The notes: generated by a model not told the origin, from the sequence alone. 64,000 bases of DNA from Pelagibius sp. (GCF_028281305.1 NZ_JANQKD010000087.1:1-64000); one strand, 5' to 3'. Shown: positions 33,887-43,722, counted from the stretch's first letter. Numbers and translations: made by a program.

Positions 33887-34032
33887 TAGGGGCGTGGTAG
33901 TCCCCCCGGCCCTGCGGCCGGCGGGAATGAAGGCTGCTGCCGGCGTCCGTAAAGCGGTTGTCGCCGGTCGGCCGGCGGAATACTGTTAACCAAAAGGGTT
34001 GCCTTAGGGGAATGGGGCATCAGGGGCCGCAA

Positions 34033-35589
34033 ATGAAGAGATTTGCAGAGCGGAGTGGTCGGATGGGCTTCGAGCAGCGTCACCCGGTGTCGGGTTCGCG
34101 GTCAGGAAAGCTGGCAGCCGGGCTGCTGGCCGCCACGGCTGTGGTGGCGCTCCTGGGTGCCGCGGCCCTGACTGCCGGGCCGGCTTCGGCCCAATCCCGG
34201 TCGAATTCCGGCATTACCGTCAACACCGACGTGCTGGACAGCCTGGGCCCGGGCCCGCAGCCCCTGACGCCTTTGCCTCTTGCACCGCTGCCCCAGGCTG
34301 CCCCCACGCCCCTCGGGCCCGGCGCCTCTGCGCCGGCCGGCACCGAAATGCGCCTGCTGCCGCCGGCCTCCGGCACCCGGCAGACCCGCGGAATCGTGGT
34401 CACCCGGCCTTCGACCCTGCTGTTTCCGCCGCTTCAGGACCCCTCGAGCACCCTGACGCCCGGCTTCTCGGCCGACGTTGCCCGCGAGCAGCGCAAACAG
34501 GCCTTCGACAACGCCTTCGCCAATGGCCCGGAACCCCAGTCGCAGCTGCTGCTGCCGCTTGCCGAGAACGGCGGCGCCGCGCCGCAGGACGACGGCGAGT
34601 GGGTCTTCGAGACGGTCATCATCGAATCCAGCCCGATCCCCGAGATGCCGGGGCGCAAGCCTGCGCCGACGCCCGCCATGCTGGCCGCCCTGACCGAGGC
34701 GATCATGGCCGATGCGGCAGCGCAGGAGCCGGGCCTGGAAGAGACCCTGAAAGGCTCGCTGCCCGCCGTCGCGGTGACGCCGGTGGAGACCGTGGAGCTG
34801 GAGCCGCAACTGGCACCGGAGTTCCGCACCCCGCCGGCCGCCGAGGACGCGAATTCCGAAGCCGGCAGCGAAACGGCGCCGGACCAGGTTGCAGGGCTGA
34901 CCCCTTCGGATCTGCGGGCGGAGCCGGGTCACGCGGTCGCAGAGACCCAGATAGTCGAAGAGATTGGGGAAACGGATCCTGCGGCTCCGGCTGAGGCCCA
35001 GACCCAGACCGAGCCTGCCGGCAAGACGGTTGCGGTCGCTGCCGTGCCCGCCGAGGACGCCCCGGCAGCAGCGGCTCCGAACGCTCCGGTCAGCCTGTTG
35101 CCCCAGAACCTCGCGGAGAACAGCGCCACGCCGGCAGCGGCGAGCCCGGAAACGCAAAGCGCTGCTGAAGGCTCCTCCACCGCGCCGGTCGCCGCTCCCG
35201 CGCTCGCCGAGGGCACGACCCAGGTTGCCAGCCTGCCCCACTCTCCAGAGGTTGTCGGCTCCGCGGCCGCGCCAAGCCTGAAGGATGTGACCTTCACCTT
35301 CGCGGCGGATTCAGCAGAGCTGAGCACCACCGCACAGGCGGTGCTGCGCTCGCTGGCGGACGATCTGCGGGACCAGGGCGACGACCGCATTCAGGTGCTC
35401 GGCTACGCCGCCGATGAGGGCGGGTCGCCCGAACTGGCCCGCCAGCTTGCCCTCTCCCGCGCCCTGAAGGTCCGGACGTTCCTGATGGATGCCGGCATTT
35501 CCTCCGCCCGCATCCAAGTGCGCCCGCCCAGGGGCACCGCCGACAGCGGCCCGGCCAACCGGGTCGACATCAAGCCGATCGGCAGCTAA
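34033..35589 (+). CDS. OmpA-family protein with long Pro/Ala-rich region
   Basis: Signal peptide (KLAAGLLAATAVVALLGAAALTAGPASAQ), low-complexity middle, C-terminal OmpA-like DVTFTFAADSAELSTTAQAVLRSLADDLRD...VLGYAADEGGSPELARQLALSRALKVRTFLMDAGI. Confidence 0.85.
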   Translation: MKRFAERSGRMGFEQRHPVSGSRSGKLAAGLLAATAVVALLGAAALTAGPASAQSRSNSGITVNTDVLDSLGPGPQPLTPLPLAPLPQAAPTPLGPGASAPAGTEMRLLPPASGTRQTRGIVVTRPSTLLFPPLQDPSSTLTPGFSADVAREQRKQAFDNAFANGPEPQSQLLLPLAENGGAAPQDDGEWVFETVIIESSPIPEMPGRKPAPTPAMLAALTEAIMADAAAQEPGLEETLKGSLPAVAVTPVETVELEPQLAPEFRTPPAAEDANSEAGSETAPDQVAGLTPSDLRAEPGHAVAETQIVEEIGETDPAAPAEAQTQTEPAGKTVAVAAVPAEDAPAAAAPNAPVSLLPQNLAENSATPAAASPETQSAAEGSSTAPVAAPALAEGTTQVASLPHSPEVVGSAAAPSLKDVTFTFAADSAELSTTAQAVLRSLADDLRDQGDDRIQVLGYAADEGGSPELARQLALSRALKVRTFLMDAGISSARIQVRPPRGTADSGPANRVDIKPIGS

Positions 35590-35700
35590 GCAGCCGTTTC
35601 GCGGCCCGCGGGCCAGCGGGTTGGTGCAGGCGCCGGTCGGATCGATCGGCGCCCCTCACTGCGATTCGCCCAATCAAATCCATTCCCAATGACCGGAAGA

Positions 35701-35740
35701 TGCTCTAACCCTTAGGACATGCTATGTAGAGGGCGAATCT
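35701..35740. repeat. Degenerate copy of the TGCTCTAACYCTTAGG intergenic repeat
   Basis: tgctctaacccttaggacatgctatgtagagggcgaatct compares with tgctctaactcttaggtgtagagcggattcac at 6050-6081. Confidence 0.55.
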
Positions 35741-35772
35741 GGCGCGTCTAGGCGTGCCGGAGAGGGTGCCCG

Positions 35773-36984
35773 GTGACCGACAGCGCCGCTCCGGACCGCG
35801 GGCGGAGACGAGGATTAAGACCTTTTCGCATGTCCTTCCTGCAGACTTATCTCCTGCGCATGGTGCTGTTCCTGGCCGCTGTCCTCGTTGCCGGCGCCTT
35901 TATCGCCCCGCAGTTGCAGGACGCCTTCCTGGCCAACTGGCTTCTCAACGGCCTGATCATGCTGATCCTGCTGTTCGGCATAGGGCTCAGCTTCGTGCAG
36001 GTGCTGGGCCTGCGCGGCGAGATCTACTGGCTTGAGACCCTGCGCCGGGAAAGCCGCGGCGGCCTGATCTTTCCAGGCACGCTGTCGCAGGATTCACCGC
36101 CGCGCCTGCTGGGGCCCATGGTCACCATGATCGGCGACCGCGCCGGTCGGCTGTCCCTCTCGACCATGTCGATGCGCACGCTGCTGGACACCATCGCGGC
36201 GCGGATCGAGGAATCCCACGAGATTTCCCGCTACATCATCGGCCTGCTCATCTTTCTCGGCCTCTTGGGCACCTTCTGGGGCCTCTTGGACACGGTGAAC
36301 GCCGTGGGTCAGACCATCGGCGGCCTTTCCGGCGGCAGCGGCGACCCGGTGGTCCTCTTCGAGGAACTGAAAGGCGGGCTGGAGGCCCCGCTGTCGGGCA
36401 TGGGCACGGCCTTTTCCTCCTCCCTGTTCGGCCTCGCCGGATCGCTGGTGCTCGGCTTCCTGGAACTGAATTCCAGCCAGGCCCACAACCGCTTCGTCAA
36501 CGAACTCGAGGAGTGGCTTTCCAGCGTCACCAAGCTCGGCAGCGCCACCGCGACCGGCGAAGGCGAGCAGCCGGTCTCGGCCTACGTCCATGCACTGCTG
36601 GAGAAAACGGCCGACAGCCTGGAGCAGCTCCAGCGTACCGTCGCACGCGGCGAGGAGGACCGGGCGGCGATCAACCAGAACCTCGCGGCGCTCACCGAAC
36701 GACTCAGCAACCTCACCGACCATATGCGCACCGAGCAGTCGGTCATGCTTTCCATCGCCGAAACCCAGGCGAGCCTGAAACCTCTGCTGACCCGCATCGC
36801 CGATGCCAGCGGCGAAGAGGCCGGGCTGGACAAGGCCACGAAGGGGCATATCCGCAACCTCGACCTGCGGCTGGAGCGCATGGCGGCGGAGATGGCCGGC
36901 GGGCGCGAGCAGGCGGTTGAGGAACTGCGCAGTGAGATCCGCCTGCTGACCCGCACCCTCGCCGCCATGGCCGAGGAAGGCTAG
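35773..36984 (+). CDS. MotA/TolQ/ExbB proton-channel family protein
   Basis: 403 aa; TM segments, IIGLLIFLGLLGTFWGLLDTVNAVGQTIGGLSGG...GLEAPLSGMGTAFSSSLFGLAGSLVLGFLELNSSQAHNRF. Confidence 0.9.
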   Translation: MTDSAAPDRGRRRGLRPFRMSFLQTYLLRMVLFLAAVLVAGAFIAPQLQDAFLANWLLNGLIMLILLFGIGLSFVQVLGLRGEIYWLETLRRESRGGLIFPGTLSQDSPPRLLGPMVTMIGDRAGRLSLSTMSMRTLLDTIAARIEESHEISRYIIGLLIFLGLLGTFWGLLDTVNAVGQTIGGLSGGSGDPVVLFEELKGGLEAPLSGMGTAFSSSLFGLAGSLVLGFLELNSSQAHNRFVNELEEWLSSVTKLGSATATGEGEQPVSAYVHALLEKTADSLEQLQRTVARGEEDRAAINQNLAALTERLSNLTDHMRTEQSVMLSIAETQASLKPLLTRIADASGEEAGLDKATKGHIRNLDLRLERMAAEMAGGREQAVEELRSEIRLLTRTLAAMAEEG

Positions 36985-36988
36985 GTAA

Positions 36989-37252
36989 GGACCCACTATC
37001 AGGATTAGGTGCACAATGAGATCGACTTTTCGACCGCACCTGGCAGGCGCCGCGCGCAGCACGATGTGGTGCATCGGGCAAGCGTGGCAACGCCGCGGGT
37101 GCGGAGCGAAAAGCGACCCCGCGGGCGGCCGGGAACGCTCCGTGGACGTTGTCGCACCGGCTTGCCGATGGCCCACATCGCCTGCACCGGTGCTCCTAGC
37201 CACGGGGGGTTCCCGAGCGTCTCATGGCGCACACAATCCTGGTAGTGGGTCC
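36989..37252. mobile_element. Putative 264-bp MITE / non-autonomous element with 32-bp TIRs
   Basis: 36989-37020 GGACCCACTATCAGGATTAGGTGCACAATGAG vs reverse complement of 37221-37252 GGACCCACTACCAGGATTGTGTGCGCCATGAG (27/32 identical); flanked by TAA on both sides. Confidence 0.82.
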
Positions 37253-37254
37253 TA

Positions 37255-38766
37255 ATGTACGCGCTCGGCCGCGGCGGCTCGCGGCGCTCCATCAACATCT
37301 GGCCCGGCTTCGTCGACGGCCTCGCCACCCTGCTGCTGGTGGTGATCTTCGTCCTCATGGTTTTCATGGTGGCGCAGTTCTTTCTCTCTATCGCCATCAC
37401 CGGCAAGGACGAGGCGCTCCTGCGCCTGGAAAACGAGATCAACGAACTGGCGGACCTGCTGGCGCTGGAGCGCAGCGCCAATGCCGATCTGCGGGTCAAT
37501 GTCGCCCAGCTCTCCTCGGAACTGCAGTCGTCGCTGGCCAATCGGGAGGCCCTGACCAGTCAGCTTGCCGCCCTGACCGAGCAGCGCGAGTCCCTGGCCG
37601 ACCAGCTTGCCGCCCTCGCCGACGAGCGTGACGACCTGGCAAACCTGCTGGCCGCCGAACGGGAAGAAAGCAGCCGCCTCGCCGCCCTTCTCAGCAGCAA
37701 CGAGGAGGAACTGGCGACGCTGCGCGGGCAGGCCGACGAGCGCGAACAGGCCCTGACGGTGAGCCAGGCCGAATTGGCGGCGGTGCGCGAGGCCCTGGCG
37801 CGGCGCGAGGCCGAGTTGGAGGAAAGCCGCCAGGCGCTCACCGAGAGCCAGGCCGAGCTGGATGCGGAACGCGCGCGCCTGGAGGCTGCCTTGGCGCGCC
37901 TCAACACCGACCAGGAGAAGCTCGAGGAGGCGCTCGCCGCCATCGCCGCCGGCCAGGTGGAACTGGAGGATGCCTTCAAGACCATCGAAGCGGACAAGGA
38001 GACGATCGAGGCACAATTGGCGGAACTCGCCATCCTGCGCTCCCTGCGCGACGACCTGGTGAAAAAACTGCAGGCGGCGGAGGCCGCAGGGCGCGAACAG
38101 ACCGCCGCCCTCGCCGAGCAGGAAGAACTTTCCGAAGAGGCACAGATCCAGATCACACTGCTGAACCAGCAGCTCGCCGCGCTGCGCCAGCAGCTCACCA
38201 CGCTGTCCGAGGCGCTCGACCTGGCGGAGTCCGAGAACGAGGCGCAGCAGGTGCAGATCGCCGACCTCGGCCGGCGCCTGAACGTCGCGCTGGCCAGCAA
38301 GGTGCAGGAGCTGGCGCGCTATCGCTCAGAGTTCTTCGGGCGCCTGCGCGAGGCCATCGGCAACCGCCAGGACATCCGTGTCGTCGGCGACCGCTTCGTT
38401 TTCCAGTCGGAAATCCTGTTCCGCAGCGGCTCGGCCACCATCGGCGAACCCGGCCAGGTGCAGCTCGCACGCCTCGCCGAGACCCTGCAGGAGATCGCGG
38501 GGACCATCCCCGACGAACTGGACTGGGTGCTGCGGGTCGACGGCCATACCGACCGCGCGCCCATCAGCACGTTCCAGTTCCCCTCCAACTGGGAGCTTTC
38601 CTCCGCGCGTGCCATCGCCGTTACGAAGTTCCTGATTGCCCAGGGCATTCCCCCGACCCGCCTGGCCGCCACCGGCTTCGGCGAGTTCCAGCCGCTGGAC
38701 TCCGGCAGCGACGAAATCGCCTTCCGCCGCAACCGCCGCATCGAGTTCAAACTCACCCAGCGCTAA
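37255..38766 (+). CDS. MotB/OmpA-like peptidoglycan-binding protein with long coiled coil
   Basis: TM with conserved Asp (WPGFVDGLATLLLVVIFVLMVFMVAQFFLS), about 250 aa coiled coil, C-terminal OmpA-like domain (LDWVLRVDGHTDRAPIS...ARAIAVTKFLIAQGIPPTRLAATGFGEFQPLD). Confidence 0.92.
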   Translation: MYALGRGGSRRSINIWPGFVDGLATLLLVVIFVLMVFMVAQFFLSIAITGKDEALLRLENEINELADLLALERSANADLRVNVAQLSSELQSSLANREALTSQLAALTEQRESLADQLAALADERDDLANLLAAEREESSRLAALLSSNEEELATLRGQADEREQALTVSQAELAAVREALARREAELEESRQALTESQAELDAERARLEAALARLNTDQEKLEEALAAIAAGQVELEDAFKTIEADKETIEAQLAELAILRSLRDDLVKKLQAAEAAGREQTAALAEQEELSEEAQIQITLLNQQLAALRQQLTTLSEALDLAESENEAQQVQIADLGRRLNVALASKVQELARYRSEFFGRLREAIGNRQDIRVVGDRFVFQSEILFRSGSATIGEPGQVQLARLAETLQEIAGTIPDELDWVLRVDGHTDRAPISTFQFPSNWELSSARAIAVTKFLIAQGIPPTRLAATGFGEFQPLDSGSDEIAFRRNRRIEFKLTQR

Positions 38767-38800
38767 TCAATAACCGAGTTCAGTGATAGCAGGGGGGACG

Positions 38801-40126
38801 ATGGCGGCGACGGCTGAGCAAAGAAAGACGCAGATCGTGGTTGTCGGCGGCGGGGCCGGCGGCCTCGAACTGGTGCGCCGTCTCGGCACCCGCTTCGGGC
38901 GCGACGCCTACGACATCATCCTGGTCGAGCGCAACCGCACGCACATCTGGAAACCCCTGCTGCACGAAGTCGCCGCCGGCTCGCTGGATGCCAACATGGA
39001 CGAGGTCGGCTACGGCGGCCACGGGGTGCGCTGGGGCTACCGCTTCTTCTACGGCACCTTTGCCGGTATCGACCGGGAACGGCAGGTGGTGCGCACGGCG
39101 CCGCTGCTGGACGAGGACGGGAAGGAGGTCATCGGCGCCCACGACATCCGCTACGACTATCTGGTGCTGGCGGTTGGCGGCGTGTCCAACGACTTCGGCA
39201 TCCCGGGCGTCGCGGACTACGCCCTGTTTCTGGAGGACCGGCAGCAGGCCGACCAGTTCCGCTCGAAGCTGCTGAACGCCTGTCTGCGGGTCACCCACAA
39301 GGTCGCGCAGGGCGAGACCGACGCCATGGTCAGGATCGCCATCGTCGGGGCCGGGGCCACCGGCGTCGAACTGGCGGCGGAGCTCTACAACGCCGCCCAC
39401 GCGCTGCGCCACTACGGCCTGGAGGTCTTCGACGAAACGCGCCTCAAGGTCACCATCCTCGAGGCCGGGCCGCGCATCCTGCCCGCCCTGCCGGACAAGC
39501 TCGCCGAGGCGGCGGCAGCGGAACTCGAAGCCCTCGGCGTCGAGATCCTGACCGGCACCGCCGTCGAAGCGGTGGAGCCCTCAGCCGTCAGGACCGAGAG
39601 CGGACGGACCATCGCCGCCGACCTGACCCTCTGGGCAGCGGGCGTGAAGGCCCCCGACTACCTCTCCGGCCTGGCAGGCCTCGAAACCGACCGAGCGCAC
39701 CGGCTGGTCGTTCGCCCCAGCCTGCAGACGACCGCCGACGACCGGATCTTCGCCATCGGCGACTGCTGTTCCTATACCCCGGCCAACGAGGAGCGGCCGA
39801 TCCCGCCGCGCGCCCAGGCAGCGCACCAGATGGCGAGCCTGGTCTTCGAGAACATCGTGAACCTCACGGAAGGCCGTCCGCTGAAGGACTTCGTCTACAA
39901 CGACCGGGGGTCGCTGGTCGCCCTCAGCCGCTTTTCGACCGTCGGCAGCCTGATGGGCAATCTGGTGGGTGGGCGCATGGCGGTGGAGGGGCGCTTGGCG
40001 CGGATCGCCTATACCTCGCTCTACCGCATGCATCTCATCGCCATTCACGGCTGGTTCAAGGGCCTGGCCATGATCCTGGTGGGCCACGTCAACCGGATCG
40101 TCCGGCCCAAGCTGAAGCTGCACTGA
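38801..40126 (+). CDS. NAD(P)/FAD-dependent oxidoreductase (type II NADH dehydrogenase-like)
   Basis: QIVVVGGGAGGLELVRRLGTRFG, IAIVGAGATGVELAAEL, IFAIGDCCSY. Confidence 0.93.
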   Translation: MAATAEQRKTQIVVVGGGAGGLELVRRLGTRFGRDAYDIILVERNRTHIWKPLLHEVAAGSLDANMDEVGYGGHGVRWGYRFFYGTFAGIDRERQVVRTAPLLDEDGKEVIGAHDIRYDYLVLAVGGVSNDFGIPGVADYALFLEDRQQADQFRSKLLNACLRVTHKVAQGETDAMVRIAIVGAGATGVELAAELYNAAHALRHYGLEVFDETRLKVTILEAGPRILPALPDKLAEAAAAELEALGVEILTGTAVEAVEPSAVRTESGRTIAADLTLWAAGVKAPDYLSGLAGLETDRAHRLVVRPSLQTTADDRIFAIGDCCSYTPANEERPIPPRAQAAHQMASLVFENIVNLTEGRPLKDFVYNDRGSLVALSRFSTVGSLMGNLVGGRMAVEGRLARIAYTSLYRMHLIAIHGWFKGLAMILVGHVNRIVRPKLKLH

Positions 40127-40153
40127 AGCCCTTCTTGCGTGCCTGGCCAGGCG

Positions 40154-41380
40154 TCACGCAAAGGCCTTCCGCGGCTGCGACGGCCGGTCATCCATGGAAA
40201 GCTGGATCACCGCGGCGAGCACGCCGACGATGACCAGTGACAGCCAGGCCATGGTGTAGCTGCCGCTGACGTCGTAGGCGAGGCCGCCGAGGTAGGCGCC
40301 CAGGAAGGCACCGACCTGGTGGCTGAAGAACATGACGCCGAAGAGCGCCCCGAAGTTTGTCGGTCCGAACATCGCGTTCAAAAGGCTGCTGACCGGCGGA
40401 ATGACGCTGAGCCAGAGAAAGCCCATCGCCGCGCCGAAGGCCAGGGTGCTTTCCATCGAGACCGGGAGAAAGGCGTAGCAAGCGATGGCGACGGTGCGGA
40501 ACACGTAGATCAGGGCGAGGATCAGCTTGTTGCCGTAGCGCTCCCCCAGTCGTCCCACCACCAGCGTGCCGACCGCGTTGAAGATGCCGATCAGGGCGAT
40601 GGCGTTGGCGCTGACCGAGGGCGCCAGGCCGCAGATCGCAACGAACTTCGGCAGATGGGTCGCCACGAAGATGAGCTGAAAGCCGCAGGCGAAGAACGCC
40701 AGGGTCATGGCCACGTAGCCCGGATGGCGCAAGGCTTCGCCGACGGCGCGCCGGGCATCCGGACGCTCGGCCGGACCGGCGGAACCTGTGCCGTTGCGTT
40801 TGAAGAAAACCGCCAAGCAGGCCATGGCGGCAGCCAGGGCCGCCAGCAGCAGGAGGGTTGTGTCCCAGGAGATCCGGTCGAGGAGGCCCTGGGACGCCGG
40901 GGCGATGACGAAGGTGCCGAGCGATCCGGCAGCCGCCAGGATGGAGATCGCCAGAGCGCGCACGCCGGGCGCGGCAAGACGCGACAGGATGCCCACCAGC
41001 ACGCCGTGGGAGGTGCCTGCCACCGCCAGGCCGATCAGCACGCCGCCGCCGAAGAACAGACCGAAGCCCGTTCCCAGACTCATCAGCCAGAGACCGAGTG
41101 CGAAGCAGAGCGCCGCCAGGAGGACGACGATCCGTCCGCCATAGCGGTCCGACAGCGCGCCCATGGCCGGCTGACCGATCCCCCAGGCCAGGTTCTGAAG
41201 CGCCATCGCAAGACCGAAGGTGGCAACGGAAACGCCGGCGCCGCGGACCATGGGATCGAGAAACAGCCCGAGGCTCTGACGGATGCCCATGGAGGTCGAG
41301 AGGATCAGGCTGGAGACCACCAGAACGACGAGCAGCGCCGGCGTCCAGTCCGCTGATCTTGCAAAGCGCCGATGCGGCAT
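40154..41380 (-). CDS. MFS transporter
   Basis: 12-TM pattern; MGIRQSLGLFLDPMVRGAGVSVATFGLAMALQNLAWGIGQPAMGALSDRYGGRIVVLLAAL. Confidence 0.92.
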   Translation of the reverse strand: MPHRRFARSADWTPALLVVLVVSSLILSTSMGIRQSLGLFLDPMVRGAGVSVATFGLAMALQNLAWGIGQPAMGALSDRYGGRIVVLLAALCFALGLWLMSLGTGFGLFFGGGVLIGLAVAGTSHGVLVGILSRLAAPGVRALAISILAAAGSLGTFVIAPASQGLLDRISWDTTLLLLAALAAAMACLAVFFKRNGTGSAGPAERPDARRAVGEALRHPGYVAMTLAFFACGFQLIFVATHLPKFVAICGLAPSVSANAIALIGIFNAVGTLVVGRLGERYGNKLILALIYVFRTVAIACYAFLPVSMESTLAFGAAMGFLWLSVIPPVSSLLNAMFGPTNFGALFGVMFFSHQVGAFLGAYLGGLAYDVSGSYTMAWLSLVIVGVLAAVIQLSMDDRPSQPRKAFA

Positions 41381-41482
41381 GTCCGATCCTTCCGGTCGTT
41401 TCACAGACAACCGAGAAAGACCGCATCGCCGCGAAGAGTAAACTCACTAGTCGGTATACATGGGCCTGGTGGACTGCGCCGC

Positions 41483-42061
41483 TTAGCCCGTAGAGCGCAG
41501 CCTGTGCGACTCGGCCGCCTGCAGCAGCAGGCTGGCCGCCCGGCCCGCTTCGAGCGCATAGTCCGGATTGCGGTGCACCAGCATGCGGGCCACGGCACCG
41601 TCCAGCAGCACCAGGATCATGCGTGCCAGCGAGGCCGCATCCGCGTAACCCGCATTTTCCAGATCGCGCTGCAGCCAGGTCTCGAAGGATTCCTTGTGGC
41701 TGCGGGCCACGTCCAGGGCCGGATGGCCGGGGCTGTCAGCCAGTTCGACGGCGGCGCGTATGAACCCGCAGCCCCGCCATTCAGGCTGCTTCGCGGCCTC
41801 GGCCAAGGCCGCGAACATCCGCTCCATGCGCTCAGCCATCGCGCCGCGGCTGCCGGCCCAGTTCTGGTAGCGCTCAAGCGTGCGCAGCTGGCGTGCGTCG
41901 AGGTAGGCAGCGACGAGGTCGTCCTTGGAGCGAAAGTGATAGTAGAGCGTCTTCTTGGTCACGCCCGCCTGCTCGGCGACGCGCTCGACGCTCACCTCGC
42001 GGATGCTACCCGCATAGAACAGTGCATCGGCGGCTTCGAGAATGCGGTCGCGTGTGCCCAT
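41483..42061 (-). CDS. TetR/AcrR family transcriptional regulator
   Basis: RDRILEAADALFYAGSIREVSVERVAEQAGVTKKTLYYHFRSKDDLVAAYL. Confidence 0.93.
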   Translation of the reverse strand: MGTRDRILEAADALFYAGSIREVSVERVAEQAGVTKKTLYYHFRSKDDLVAAYLDARQLRTLERYQNWAGSRGAMAERMERMFAALAEAAKQPEWRGCGFIRAAVELADSPGHPALDVARSHKESFETWLQRDLENAGYADAASLARMILVLLDGAVARMLVHRNPDYALEAGRAASLLLQAAESHRLRSTG

Positions 42062-42150
42062 GCGGCCAGGGTGGGACGGATTGCGCCTTTGCGCAAGGCT
42101 GGATACCGCACCCGCAGCGCGATCCGCCCCTTCGCCCTGGGACCGCAGCC

Positions 42151-43431
42151 TCAGGGTGCTTCGTTCAGAGGTTCGCCATCGCCGGGGCCGGTCGCATCAC
42201 TGCCCATACGCAGGCGGTGGCCGTCCAGGTCTTCGACGTTCATCTCGCGCACGCCCCAGGGAAAGTTGGTGGGCGCCTGGCGGATGGTGGCGCCAGCCTT
42301 CTTGTACTCTTCGTGGAGAGCATCGACATCGCGGATGAAGATCGAAATCCACATGCCCCCATTTCCCTCCTGCCCTCTTGCACCCTGGGCGTCCTGACAG
42401 AGGAAGATCCGCACGTCATCGCGCAGAACGCAGGCAAAGTCCGGCGGCGTGCCCCAGTCCCACTCCTTCTCGAACCCCAGTTTGTCGACGTAGTAGGCGA
42501 TGGCATTGGGAACCGACTTCACGTTGAGAATCGGGATTGCGGATTCAAAACGGTTCGGACTGCGCTCCGCCGGGTCCGCGCCGGCATCGACAAGCAGGTC
42601 GACCACGGCCGTGTCGGTTTTCGGCGCGGCGTAGCCCAGGGGGGTCACGCCGCGGCTGTCCTTGGCGCTCGGCTCCGCCCCAAGGTCGAGCAGAAGCTCG
42701 ACCATCTCGGCCCGGTCCTTCTGTACGGCAAAGTGCAGCGGCGTGCAGTGGTGCTCGAAGCGACTCATCGGCCGCTGGAGTTCCGCCGGATCGTCTTCCA
42801 CAATCGTCTCGACCAGGTCCCTGCGGCCGAGCGCGATGGCGGTAAAGATGCCCGGCTCCACACCCCGGGCCATCAGGTAGTCAACGACATCGCGGTGAAC
42901 CTGCCGGAAGCCAGTCGCCCAGCCGATGACACCCATCTCGTGTGCATCGCCGTCACCCCGGACGTCTGCGCCGGCCGCGACGAGGCGTTTTACCACCGGG
43001 AGCTGGCCGGCCATGGCTGCCCAATGCAGGGCATAGGCCCGGTCCAGCCGGTCGCGCCGGTTCACGTCGACCCCGAGGTCGAGCAACAGTTCGACGCAGT
43101 CCAGATGCCCCTCCTCGGCGGCCAGATGCAGAAGCGGCCGGTTCCAACGGCCGCCGGTGATCCCGGTCTTGCCCGGGTTCTCCCGCAGCAGGCGGGCCAG
43201 GTCGGTCGCCCTGCCCTCGACCGCGGCGGCGATGATCTGGCCGTCCGGGCTGACGGAATCGACATGGGCCTTCAGCGCGCGCCAGCTGGCGAAGCCGTAG
43301 CGCCGCGCGACCTCCAACTGGGCCTGGTGCAGCCTGGCGGCAGGGTCTTCGGCGCGCAGTGCCGCAAGGTGCTGCTTGGCGGTCTTGCGCAGCCAGGTGA
43401 GGTCGGGGCGTTGGGGAAGGGTTTCGGTCAT
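42151..43431 (-). CDS. Ankyrin repeat protein fused to C-terminal glyoxalase/VOC domain
   Basis: Ankyrin repeats (NRPLLHLAAEEGHLDCVELLLDLGVDVNRRDRLDRAYALHWAAMAGQLPVVKRLVAAGADV...) then VOC-like AIPILNVKSVPNAIAYYVDKLGFEKEWDWG...VREMNVEDLDGHRLRMG. Confidence 0.88.
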   Translation of the reverse strand: MTETLPQRPDLTWLRKTAKQHLAALRAEDPAARLHQAQLEVARRYGFASWRALKAHVDSVSPDGQIIAAAVEGRATDLARLLRENPGKTGITGGRWNRPLLHLAAEEGHLDCVELLLDLGVDVNRRDRLDRAYALHWAAMAGQLPVVKRLVAAGADVRGDGDAHEMGVIGWATGFRQVHRDVVDYLMARGVEPGIFTAIALGRRDLVETIVEDDPAELQRPMSRFEHHCTPLHFAVQKDRAEMVELLLDLGAEPSAKDSRGVTPLGYAAPKTDTAVVDLLVDAGADPAERSPNRFESAIPILNVKSVPNAIAYYVDKLGFEKEWDWGTPPDFACVLRDDVRIFLCQDAQGARGQEGNGGMWISIFIRDVDALHEEYKKAGATIRQAPTNFPWGVREMNVEDLDGHRLRMGSDATGPGDGEPLNEAP

Positions 43432-43722
43432 GGGACACCTTCTTTCTTTAGGCCCGGCGTCCGCAACTCACGGGCAGAAAGAAGATGTGGAACACATCGC
43501 GAGTGGAGGTGGGTTCAACCCTTTACGCGGACCGTCGGCCGCCCTCACGGCCAGGGCGGCATTATGAAGCGCCCGGCGGCGAAGTCAAACGGGTCAGGCA
43601 GCACCGCCGGCCGCGCGGGCTTCGCTTCCCTGGACGGCTGCCGTGGCGCATGCGAGGCTTGGCAGCGACGAACGGAGAACGACCGCTTGGGACCAACCCG
43701 AAGCAAACGTGGGAGACGCAGG

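Noticed and set aside
34033-38766. Complete Zorya anti-phage system
   Set aside because: Only a MotA-like/MotB-like pair with an OmpA protein is present; no ZorC, ZorD or ZorE effector nearby.
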